Below the pieces are notes generated by a model, which saw only the letters and a list, made by a program, of their open reading frames with translations, was not told where the DNA came from and did not search any database. This document shows, piece after piece, positions 54,144 to 62,506 of a stretch of DNA of 64,000 bases. Location of the stretch: NCBI GenBank assembly GCA_965204565.1, contig CBDBEU010000004.1:310001-374000 (forward strand), in the 5' to 3' direction. Both the position numbers and the translations under genes were made by a program. How positions within the stretch are numbered: the first letter of the stretch is position 1; each line of letters begins with the position of its first letter. Source of the stretch: CBDBEU01 sp965204565 (GTDB lineage: Bacteria > Pseudomonadota > Alphaproteobacteria > Rhizobiales > TMED25).

Positions 54144-55274
54144 GTGTTGAGAGTTGAAAATCTCCATAAATCCTTTGCCTCTGAGGGCGGGGTCGTCAAT
54201 GCGGTCGACGGTGTCACATTCTCCATCGCCAGCGGTGAGTTCTTTACTCTGCTCGGCCCAAGCGGTTGCGGAAAGAGTACCACCCTTCGTTGTGTCGCGG
54301 GCCTTGAGAGGATTTCCAGCGGGGTGATCGAGATCGACGGCGAGATCGTCGCGTCAGAATCTCGGTATGTGGAGGCAAATCGCCGACCGATCTCGATGGT
54401 GTTTCAGTCATACGCCATCTGGCCGCACATGACTGTGTTGGGAAATGTGATGTTTCCTTTATCCACCCGCGGCTCCGGCCAGTCTTCACGCGCCAATCGG
54501 AACGAGCGGCGGGACCGGGGGATGGAGGCGCTGAAGATGGTCCAGTTGGATCATCTTGCCGATCGGGATGCGCCCTATTTGAGTGGTGGCCAGCAACAGC
54601 GGGTGGCATTGGCTCGGAGTTTGGTCGTTGGACCGAAATTGCTGCTGCTGGACGAGCCATTGAGTAATCTCGATGCGAAGTTGCGCGAAGAAATGCGATT
54701 TGAAATCAAAGATCTGACCACCCGGTTAGGAATTTCCACAATCTACGTCACGCATGATCAGGCTGAAGCGTTGTCGATGTCTGACCAGATTGCCGTAATG
54801 TCTGAGGGGAAGATTCTTCAACAGGGAACGCCGCGAGAGATCTATCTTGAGCCGGTCTCGGCATCGGTTGCACGGATTGCCGGCAATGTGAACGTGCTTC
54901 AAGGAACCGTCGTGGGTTCTTCGGCAGCCTCGCATGAGACTGAGGTGCGCTTGCCCAGCGGGACGTTGTTTCGCTGCCGCAAGGGAGAGGCGACGGCCGG
55001 CGACAGCGAAGTGGAGATCGTGTTCCGGCCTGAACTCGTCGCTGTGAGATTGGACGATGGGATTGGCGGCGATACGCAATCGCCCGGCGAGGTTTCTTCG
55101 GTCAATTCAATGCACGCCCGGGTGGGCCGGGTCGATTTCACGGGCGATCATCTGAACGTTTTCTTTGAAACCGAAGATGGAACCGTGATTGCCAAACTGG
55201 CTCCTGATCTGGTCCTTTCCGTTGGCGGTGGTGCAACTTTGTTGATCAAGGCGGAAAACTGTGTCGTCCAGTGA
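54144..55274 (+). CDS. ABC transporter ATP-binding protein (FbpC/PotA-like)
   Basis: 376 residues from GTG 54144 with GAGGAG ten bases before. Walker A GPSGCGKSTTLRC, signature LSGGQQQRVALARSL, Walker B LLLLDEPLSNLDAKLREE, H-loop VTHDQAEALSMSD. A C-terminal TOBE-type domain (residues ~250-376) includes EVEIVFRPELVAV. It completes the importer begun at 50982. Confidence 0.93.
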   Translation: MLRVENLHKSFASEGGVVNAVDGVTFSIASGEFFTLLGPSGCGKSTTLRCVAGLERISSGVIEIDGEIVASESRYVEANRRPISMVFQSYAIWPHMTVLGNVMFPLSTRGSGQSSRANRNERRDRGMEALKMVQLDHLADRDAPYLSGGQQQRVALARSLVVGPKLLLLDEPLSNLDAKLREEMRFEIKDLTTRLGISTIYVTHDQAEALSMSDQIAVMSEGKILQQGTPREIYLEPVSASVARIAGNVNVLQGTVVGSSAASHETEVRLPSGTLFRCRKGEATAGDSEVEIVFRPELVAVRLDDGIGGDTQSPGEVSSVNSMHARVGRVDFTGDHLNVFFETEDGTVIAKLAPDLVLSVGGGATLLIKAENCVVQ

Positions 55275-55304
55275 CGGTGCGCCTTGGAAGTGGCTATCAT
55301 AAAT

Positions 55305-55572
55305 ATGACCGAACCTTATTTTGAAAAGACCAGGCCAGAGACTGAATATACCAGCAACCTCACTGGGCCGCGGCCAGAGGAGGCCAAGAATGTCCGTCTG
55401 GTCGGCCACTCCGATTTGGACGGTTGGGGAGATGCATTCCAGATACGCGTGAAGGGCGGCATTTGCTACGTGATGGGCCCGGGTCTTTATGGGTCGAACG
55501 GGCTCATGGTTCTTGATGTCTCCGATCCGTCCAAGCCAAAGCTCATTCCACCGGATGGAAGACCGGCCTTCG
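55305..55572 (+). pseudogene. LVIVD-repeat protein, N-terminal part cut by insertion debris
   Basis: ATG 55305 begins MTEPYFEKTRPETEYTSNLT. KNVRLVGHSDLDGWGDAFQI, GGICYVMGPG and GLMVLDVSDPSKPKLI are the first beta-propeller-like LVIVD repeat (pattern ...V.G...L-x-V-x-D-x-S-x-P-x-x-P). Around 55572 the gene runs into an IS1380-family remnant. The rest of the same protein resumes 3.1 kb downstream at 58710. It follows the ABC ATPase by 30 bases, so it was probably the fourth gene of that operon. Confidence 0.8.
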
Positions 55573-55574
55573 GG

Positions 55575-56110
55575 CAGAGCCCACAAGGTTCTGGAGCGGC
55601 GCATTGCACATCTACTCCGGCGCAGACCGGGTGGAACGGCACTATGCCAATTTCACTTACCAGGCAAAGAGCTGGAGCAAACCCCGTCGGGTTGTGGCCA
55701 GGGTGGAATGGTATCCAGGCGGGTTGTTTCCCCGGGCTGGTTTTGTAGTCACGACGCTGCCCGTTCCCGATGAGCGGGTGTTTGAGTTCTACAACCGGCG
55801 CGGAACTGCGGAGCAATACATCAAACAAGGCAAATACGCCCTCAAATGGACACGGCTATCTTGCCAGAGCTTCAAGGCCAACCAGGTCCGGCTTCAGCTT
55901 CATGCTCTTGCCTGCAATATGGCGAACTTTCTGCGCACATTGGTCTTGCCAGCATCCATTGCCGACCGGTCGCTGACGAGCCTGCGGGATCGGATGATCA
56001 AGGTTGGCGTAAAGGCAGTGCGTCCCGCCCGCTCCATTATCCTTCAGCTGTCCGAAGTCTCTGTTCCCAAGGACTTTTGGGCGCACCAGGGACCTTTGGG
56101 CGCAGATGCC
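55575..56110 (+). mobile_element. IS1380-family transposase remnant (C-terminal part)
   Basis: Reading through from 55604: RVERHYANFTYQAKSWSKPR, RVVARVEWYPGGLFPRAGFV, VFEFYNRRGTAEQYIKQGKY and WTRLSCQSFKANQVRLQLHA, then LRDRMIKVGVKAVRPAR. RGTAEQYIKQGK holds the catalytic glutamate region of IS1380 DDE transposases. The N-terminal half is absent. It belongs to a different IS1380 lineage from the copy at 29.8 kb (only scattered identity). Confidence 0.8.
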
Positions 56111-56397
56111 GGCAACGATCACCGGCCTGAAGGCAAGGGCCCAAGCACCGTGATAGCCGATATCATCCGCCATCACTTTGATTGTACGCCTGTTACACGC
56201 GAAGGCATGACCATGCCCGAAGCCTCGGAAAAACAATGGCTGTTCACCCGAGAGGCGTCAAAACCATGGAAAACCGATCACACATCACACCACGCCTCAG
56301 AGGCCCTGGACAAAGGAGGCGTCTATGTCATCATTTCGATGGAAAGAGGCCCTATGTGGGAGATATCGGTTACTATTTTTTGGCCTTGGAGGCACCT

Positions 56398-56901
56398 CAT
56401 GCTCGCAAAGATTTTTCGATAGTTACATTTGCTGCGCTTACTTTGGCGGGTCCACCCGCACTGGCAGATTGGTAATACACGAGATGGGGTATGACCCCCG
56501 ATGAGGTCTTAGAGGCCAGCGAGGGCGCTACCGTTCGGCTAGATAAACCAGAAAATCTCAGCAAGAGTCTAGTGAACCTACTGACCGCGCCCTACCATCT
56601 GGCCGATGGTAGTCTAGGGTTTCAGGCAAACTTCTATTTCTATGATTACCAGTCTCTTGTGACGGTTAATCTTGAGCTGTATTCCGGTGATTGTGGGGAG
56701 GTTTACCAACGCCTTGATACAACCTATGGTCCGGGCATTGAAACCGATTCACAGGCCTACCGGATTGTCAAGTGGTATGACCGGGAGAACTGCAACGTCG
56801 TTTCCTTTCTAATGATAGGTTTTTCGGTATCGGACGTGGACGTCACCTGCTCTGTGAAATATCGCCGCTTTGCGGCACCAGGGGAAGCTGGGGGGCTGTA
56901 G
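56398..56901 (+). pseudogene. Small exported protein gene with an internal TAA
   Basis: One frame runs from a signal-peptide-like stretch (HARKDFSIVTFAALTLAGPP, then ALADW) into TAA 56473-56475 and on through YTRWGMTPDEVLEASEGATV to a C-terminus at 56901. TGG-TAA-TAC would read W-Q-Y if the stop were CAA, a single C-to-T change. No clear start codon precedes the signal peptide. The base composition is AT-richer than the surroundings, suggesting a transferred gene. Family not recognised; length (~165 codons) and a Cys pair (GDCGEV, ENCNVV) suggest a folded periplasmic domain. Confidence 0.55.
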
Positions 56902-56919
56902 GGAGGCCGCCCTGTATCG

Positions 56920-57093
56920 CTAGGCCAAGGCCACGCTCACCTTGTCCAGCATCGGCGCAAGTTCTTGGACCGTGGCCAGCGTGTCTCCGGTAAGCCTGTC
57001 GTTACGGTAATCGGCAGCCGCCTTCACCAGCCATTCCAGAAGCGCGGCAAGGGTTTGGCCGATTTCCTCGGCTGACGCGCCCTCACGGGGCAT
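56920..57093 (-). CDS. Hypothetical small protein
   Basis: Starting at ATG 57093, 57 residues: MPREGASAEEIGQTLAALLE, WLVKAAADYRNDRLTGDTLA, TVQELAPMLDKVSVAL. A helical, amphipathic stretch with no motif I recognise. The frame extends upstream to 57174 but that part is Arg/Pro-rich and unconvincing. It lies inside the insertion-sequence debris and may be a fragment. Confidence 0.35.
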   Translation of the reverse strand: MPREGASAEEIGQTLAALLEWLVKAAADYRNDRLTGDTLATVQELAPMLDKVSVALA

Positions 57094-57207
57094 GAAAACT
57101 CTAATATGCCAACGATCACCGGGACACCCTGAAGAACGCTGTCTGCTGCCTGGAATCGGGTGACGAGAGCGCATTTACGGCCGCGATGCGGGTCGGCCCC
57201 TTGCCTG

Positions 57208-58315
57208 GGGTGTGGTTCGGGATTCGGTTTCGCCGGGGCCGGGCTATGCCACGGCGCCTTTGCGTTCCCGGAACAGGAGCCGTTTCATGTTGAATGCGAT
57301 GTTGGCCATGCCGATCCTGGCCCTCTCATGATGCACGGGCATCGGCTTGCCGGGCGGGCGGCGGAAATGGACCTTCGAGGTCAGCCCGGCCCGGGCGATT
57401 TTCTTCTCGTTCTTCTGCGACCGATACGCCGTGTCCGCCCAGACAGTCGAGCCGGTGGCAGTCGAGCCGGTGTTCGCCTGATCCACAAGCCCGCCCGCTA
57501 CGCGTCCGTCATGCCGGGCGGCGTCGGTGACGATCCATGTCCGGGCGAAGCCGTGGCGCCGGTCGGCATTGATATGGGATTTGTCGCCGAACACCGGCGT
57601 GGCGATTGCGACCATCGCCGTGCCGTCCGGGCTCGTCTTCTTGCGCCCTGGCTTGAGCGTCCAACGCGCGTCGCGATCCTTTTGCGCCGGTTTCCGGGGA
57701 TTGGCCTGCCAATCAGGCGGGATGCCCCCCGTTTCCATACCTCTATGCCCTTGACGATCTCCTTCCCGGCATCGGTCATGCGCCGGCGCGGGGCCGCCAC
57801 GATGGCGGCATCGACGAGCTGCCCGCCCATGGCGGGATATCCGGGCGAGATATCCGGCGTCGTTAAGATGCGCGTCGAACCGGGCGAAGAGTTTCTCCAC
57901 CGTGCCGGTCCGCACCAGGGCTTCCCGGAACCGCCGGATGGTCGTCTCGTCCGGCGCCCGCGCGCCGCCATCGAGGCTGAGGAAACGGCCAAAGCTGCAC
58001 CGGTCCATGATTTGCAACGCCGCCTGCGCATCCGACAGACCGTAGAGCGCCTGGATCACCGGTACCTTGAACATGAGGACCGGGTCCATCGGCGGGCGCC
58101 CGCCCTGCCTGCCATCGGAACGATCAAGCGTCGCATCCAACTCTGGCCGGCAACTCTGGCCGGAAGAGCTCGAAGTCGATACCCCCTGCAAGCCGCTCCA
58201 GCGGATCTCCCGCCTTCGATAACGCCGCGTAGCGCTCATCCGGATCGAACAACCCGCGCTGTGCAGCCATCGTACCCTCCGTCGCCGATATCCCCACGGA
58301 ATCACGCCAACACGC
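57208..58315 (-). mobile_element. IS5-family insertion sequence, inactivated
   Basis: The element outline is set by imperfect inverted ends GGGTGTGGTTCGGGATTCGG (57208-57227) and, reading inwards from the right, GCGTGTTGGCGTGATTCCG (58315-58297), matching at about 14 of 19 aligned positions with one gap; this boundary call is tentative. The transposase inside is broken (see 57244-58270). The right end falls inside the IS1380 N-terminal fragment, so this element apparently inserted into an older IS. Confidence 0.5.
57244..58270 (-). pseudogene. IS5-family transposase, frameshifted and internally deleted
   Basis: ATG 58270 begins MAAQRGLFDPDERYAALSKA and runs to FELFRP; a 13-base tandem duplication (CCGGCCAGAGTTG twice, about 58140-58165) then shifts the frame to PELDATLDRSDGRQGGRPPM. 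A second shift and return occur between about 57850 and 57720 (AMGGQLVDAAIVAAPRRRMT lies in the other frame). Near the end PMPVHHERA joins directly to RIGMANIAFNMKRLL, so the ~35 residues with the last catalytic glutamate are deleted. Cannot transpose. Confidence 0.85.
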
Positions 58316-58399
58316 TCAAAGCCAGGGGTGGTCAGGGCGTCCAGTTGTAAACTCCTGGCCCAAAATGGCGCCAGATACTCCCTTGCCGGTGAAGAGACA

Positions 58400-58709
58400 G
58401 AGCCGGATACCCGGCAGGTCGTTGTCGATCCCCGTATCCAGCCAGGCGCGAGAAGACCGACGGCCGCAGAAAGCACGCAAGGCGATGCCGTCCGTTCTTC
58501 CCTGTGCGCGGGTCACAGATCAGACCCGCAGCCATGTCCGTCAGGTCAAGGACATCGTCCAGTTCCCGATGCAGCAGCAATCCACCGTTTGAACTGATCG
58601 AAGAACCACAAAATGCCAGCTTGATCGACCGATCGAAATGCAGCCACAAAGGGCCGGTTTCCGCTTCACCCATCGCGTTCCTGGCCAAACCCCAGCCCCC
58701 CCCCATCAT
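58400..58709 (-). mobile_element. IS1380-family transposase remnant (N-terminal part)
   Basis: Minus-strand codons from 58709 read MGEAETGPLWLHFDRSIKLA, FCGSSISSNGGLLLHRELDD, VLDLTDMAAGLICDPRTGKN and SVFSRLAGYGD, the N-terminus of IS1380 transposases, including the first catalytic Asp region. The homology fades near 58400, ~85 bases before the right end of the IS5 element. Its outer end abuts C9 (58696-58704) and the resumed LVIVD gene. Its orientation is opposite to the C-terminal IS1380 fragment at 55.6 kb, so the two are not a simple split copy. Confidence 0.78.
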
Positions 58710-59640
58710 GACTAAGTCATTGATGGAAATAGATTATCACACTTCATGGGGCCATAAAACCAGAGTTCATATGGGGAATGCGGGAAAATACGTCGAAACC
58801 GACGGTCGGGGTATTCACCGACCGGTCTATGATTTTGACCGCAGGCTCATGTATAGCGGCGGCTTCAAGAACGGATGCAACGGACGTGCACGTCTCATTC
58901 ACGACATGAAAGATCCGTTCAATCCAATGCTGATCGGGGAAGGCTGGGTGCCCGGTCAGAACGAGGCCGCCGGCGACGAGCCGACTTGGGATTTGGATCT
59001 CGTCACCAAGGGCGGGGTCGATCTGCACGAAGCGCAGCCCTATGGGAACTTTGTCACCTGCGCTTGGCGGCGCGGCGGTTTCGGCATGAGGGATCTGACC
59101 GATCCAACCAGGCCGCAATTCATGTGGCGCCAGAATCCATATGAAACGCACAACTGGTCGCCGGCATCGCACACATTCCTGGTTCCGAAAGGATCAGAGT
59201 TTGGGTTTTTGCTGACCGAGACCCACTCTACCAATTATGCTCACCCACCGGCATTCGCGACGTTCTTCGACATGCGCAACCACCTGCAGCCAATCTCGAT
59301 CAGCACGTTTAATCCCTATACGATCGACCCGGTCACCATGCGGCCGAGAGATTCGTCTTGGTGCGAGCAGGGCGCCCGCTACGGGGCGCACAATACCTGC
59401 CAGTGGATGAGAGCGGACGATCCGCTCTATCTCACCTGGTTTAATGCGGGTCTTCGCATTGTCGATTGTTCCAATCCTTTTGAGCCGAAGGAGGTCGGCT
59501 ACTACATTCCTGCCGGAAACGGGCAGCGCTTCTGTCCTCAGACCAACGAGGTTTTCCAAGATCGCGAGACCGGCCTTAATCTACATCAGCGATCGCTGGG
59601 GGCCGGGTCTGCACATTCTGGAATTCACCGGTTGGTCGGC
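58710..59640 (+). pseudogene. LVIVD-repeat protein, C-terminal part (separated and frameshifted)
   Basis: Beginning LMEIDYHTSWGHKTRVHMGN, the frame continues through GIHRPVYDFDRRLMYSGGFK, ARLIHDMKDPFNPMLIGEGW, FGMRDLTDPTRPQFMWRQNP and AGLRIVDCSNPFEPKEVGYY, at least three more LVIVD repeats. Near 59573 an extra A (TTAATC) ends the good frame; removing it restores LIYISDRWGPGLHILEFTG, the natural end at about 59632. Together with 55305-55572 this rebuilds a ~400-residue protein. LVIVD proteins are surface or periplasmic propellers of unknown role. Confidence 0.8.
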
Positions 59641-59795
59641 ACACTTGTTGCCGAACAACCGTGCATCGTGACCGGCCACGACCGTGTCAACATCCAGAAC
59701 CGCCTGTATGGGTCCCGACGAGCGCCGTTCTTGGCACAAGTGCAGTGATGTCGGGCCCGCCGCAAGGAACTGGTGCGTTCCTCGCCCGCGCGTGG

Positions 59796-60803
59796 TCAGA
59801 CCGCCTTGCGCAAGGGAACGGGTTCGCATTCGGCCAGTTTGGCGAGGAGCCCGGTCGCTTCCAGATCGGCGCGCAGCCTCTCGCATGCCTCCTCCGTCAT
59901 CGGCGAGCACGGCGAGCGGACGGGTCCGCCAACCATCCCGATCAGTTCCATCCACACCTTCTGCTCGTGAACCGGCATGCGGCCATGTGCACGGCCGTAG
60001 CCGGCGATCCACCGGCCGTGGACTTCGCGCAGCGGATTCACGCTGCGGCAAATCTCGACGGCTTCGTTCATGTCACCGGCGAGTGCAGCTTGCGTGTAGT
60101 CGTGCACCGGCAGGTAGCCGGGAACCTGATATAGATGGGGGCAGAAATTCAACAGCCATCGGTCGCCCATTACGGCGAGGTTGTGCAGCCAGGGCGCTTC
60201 GTCAGCGACACTCACGGCCAAATCGGCGCCCACCTCGTCACGAAGCGTGATCGTCGCCGTGGGTGAAGGGTTGGCCTGCTTGAACCCGCAGATATTGGGC
60301 AGCGCGGAGAGCCGCTTGGCGAGCTTTTCCGAAATCGGATAATAGACCTGCGGGATATTGAACAGGACGATGCCGATGTTCACCCGCCCGCTGACAAACT
60401 CATAAAAATTGAACACTGAGTCATCATCCTTTGCGCCTTGATAAGGCGTAAGGATGATCGCGAAATCGATGCCAACAGCTTCGGCATGCTGACACAGCTT
60501 GATGACTTCATAGGGATTCTGGTGGTGACACCCGGCGATAAGCGGAATGCGGCCATTCGCCGTTTCGGCATTGATTTCATGGACCTGCATCCGCTCTTCA
60601 TTGGTCATCGACCAGAATTCGCCAACGTTTCCAAGGCAATAATGCCCTTCGATTTGCAGATCCGAAATGCACCGCTCGAGGTTGAAGCGATTGCCCTTGG
60701 CATCGACTTCGTCGTCCTCGGTGAAGATTGTCGGCAGCGCGGTCCACACACCTTTGAGCGTTTCGCGTGCGTATTCCTTGGCTTCGGTTTTTTGATACTT
60801 CAT
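59796..60803 (-). CDS. DapA-family (dihydrodipicolinate synthase/N-acetylneuraminate lyase) aldolase
   Basis: 335 residues from ATG 60803. A TIM barrel with Schiff-base Lys175 in NICGFKQANP. Two family landmarks differ: the GTTGE phosphate/carboxylate loop reads GNVGEF (residues 58-63), and the YNxP tyrosine of the proton relay is Phe148 (LFNIPQ). It therefore should not be the lysine-biosynthesis DapA and probably cleaves or hydrates a different keto acid, as catabolic members do. The 40-residue C-terminal extension is longer than in DapA. Convergent with the LVIVD remnant. Confidence 0.88.
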   Translation of the reverse strand: MKYQKTEAKEYARETLKGVWTALPTIFTEDDEVDAKGNRFNLERCISDLQIEGHYCLGNVGEFWSMTNEERMQVHEINAETANGRIPLIAGCHHQNPYEVIKLCQHAEAVGIDFAIILTPYQGAKDDDSVFNFYEFVSGRVNIGIVLFNIPQVYYPISEKLAKRLSALPNICGFKQANPSPTATITLRDEVGADLAVSVADEAPWLHNLAVMGDRWLLNFCPHLYQVPGYLPVHDYTQAALAGDMNEAVEICRSVNPLREVHGRWIAGYGRAHGRMPVHEQKVWMELIGMVGGPVRSPCSPMTEEACERLRADLEATGLLAKLAECEPVPLRKAV

Positions 60804-61153
60804 GGCTTTGGAATTCCCGATGGTTGTGGCGGTTGGGAAGGGCGGGTGTAGGCCCGGAATTCGAGCGCAAGTTTAATCCACAATGCGCTCACGGTCGATG
60901 GCCGAGCTCAGGGCCGTAACGCCGGTTGAATTCGGAATTGATAGATCAGCCAGCCATAGCCGCCATTCACCGCAACTCTCGGTCTGATCGGGCCCTCGAT
61001 CACACCGGCACTTGAGTTCGGTGTGGGTGGCTTCCTGCCCCCGCAACCAAATTTCTACGCGTTATCAGACGCTTGAGCGCAGCCCTCCGGGGCGGCGTTC
61101 GCGTTTCCAGCCCCCGTGGAAGCACTGTGGAAGCAAGAGGGTGCTGAAGTCCT
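60804..61153. other. Intergenic region between the aldolase and mcrC
   Basis: No gene recognised. It should hold the aldolase promoter (leftwards) and the transcription end of mcrBC. Short frames here show no family features. Confidence 0.45.
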
Positions 61154-62506
61154 TCATATCGCTTCGAAAAGCGCGTCGCCGTGCTTGCCCGGTGCTTCCA
61201 GCTCGCCTTCGTGCTCCAAGAAATCCACGACTAGTTTTCGAAGGGCGTCCCTATGGTCCCGCTGTGTGCCGGCGACATCCTGCGTCGCCACGATCAGCTT
61301 CTCGTCCGCTCCCTTTGCCGCGATTGAATATCGCCGGCGGATCGGGGCGGGATGCAAGTCGCCATGGTGCGGGTAGAGCAGCATGACGTTCGGGCAGTCG
61401 TAGAGCCTGCCGTAGGCCATGAGTTGGTAAACGTCCGCCTGGCTGACGCCTTGCTTCGGATCGTCGATCCGTCGGGTGATGCGCTTCCATTTGGTGTCGA
61501 TGATCAGCGCGATCTCCTCGCCCTGCCGGATGATGAGATCCGGCCGCGTCCGGAAGCGGCCAATGTCGCCCTCGTCCTCGTAGAGGCAGTCCCGGTGCCC
61601 CCCTTGCGATGACACACGAAAGCGCGTGCCAGCCAGCGCCTGTGACAGGATCCGTTCGACATACTTTTCGAACAGAACGTTCATCTCGAAGAGCAGCGCA
61701 TGGCCGTCGATGGTCCCGGCGCTCGTCTGCTGGTGCCGATCCGAAAGAAACAGACGCGCCAGGGACAGAAGATCCCGCCAACGCCGGTTTGTACGGTCGA
61801 GAACAATCCGATCCCACCGAAGCGCGCTCGAAGGAATTTCGGCGACGTCGGCGTACACGAAACTCAACTCGCGCAGCGCGCGCTGGTTGTCCGGTGCGGC
61901 GGTCAGGCGCGACAGCTTCGTGACCGCTGCACGCATGACCTGGTTCAGCGCGATGTCTGGCGAGAGGGTGTCGAAACGGCACGCAAGTTTCTGTGGCGAG
62001 ACCGCGAGCGTGGAGAATTGCCGTGTTGCGTCCAGGCGTCCCCGAAGCGCGGTCAGGTCATCTTGATGCTCGAGGTAGTGGCGCGGCATCCCTTGGCGTA
62101 TCGCATCTGTGAGCTTCGCACAGAATAGACGGATCAGGAGTTCGAGCACCGTATTGCGCTGCCAGCCGAGTTGCGTTATCGCCCCGGCCTCGATCGGCAG
62201 ATCGTAAGTGACCGCGAGCATGTGGATGAGACGAGCGCGAAGCGTCGCGTCGGAGATGTTGGTCTCTACTCCTCCCTCGATCTTCGGGAGAATCTCGAGC
62301 TGGCAGTCTGGGGTGGCAATGACGCCAACGATGCCACGCGCGCGGAACCCTTTGCGCCCGTGTTCCAGCACACCCTCACCCCCGTCGACCGAAAAAACCG
62401 AGGCCCGCGCGACCGCTGCGAGGCGGTCTGCCTGCGCCTCAGGGATCTCGGCGTCGTCGGACCCGTAGCCGATGCGCTCCCATTCGCGGATCGTACGGCG
62501 GATCAT
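61154..62506 (-). CDS. mcrC: McrC, nuclease subunit of a type IV restriction system
   Basis: 450 residues. The N-terminal part matches the McrC beta-barrel and DNA-contact region (RARGIVGVIATPDCQLEILPK). The C-terminal PD-(D/E)xK nuclease has RPDLIIRQGEEIALIIDTKWK with Asp323, Asp337 and Lys339. McrC cuts DNA when activated by GTP-driven McrB rings on modified DNA. Its ATG overlaps the mcrB stop (ATGA), so translation is coupled. Intact. Confidence 0.92.
   Translation of the reverse strand: MIRRTIREWERIGYGSDDAEIPEAQADRLAAVARASVFSVDGGEGVLEHGRKGFRARGIVGVIATPDCQLEILPKIEGGVETNISDATLRARLIHMLAVTYDLPIEAGAITQLGWQRNTVLELLIRLFCAKLTDAIRQGMPRHYLEHQDDLTALRGRLDATRQFSTLAVSPQKLACRFDTLSPDIALNQVMRAAVTKLSRLTAAPDNQRALRELSFVYADVAEIPSSALRWDRIVLDRTNRRWRDLLSLARLFLSDRHQQTSAGTIDGHALLFEMNVLFEKYVERILSQALAGTRFRVSSQGGHRDCLYEDEGDIGRFRTRPDLIIRQGEEIALIIDTKWKRITRRIDDPKQGVSQADVYQLMAYGRLYDCPNVMLLYPHHGDLHPAPIRRRYSIAAKGADEKLIVATQDVAGTQRDHRDALRKLVVDFLEHEGELEAPGKHGDALFEAI

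Noticed and set aside
57160..58350. 396-codon plus-strand frame over the IS5 element
   Set aside because: Antisense of the transposase; no protein features.
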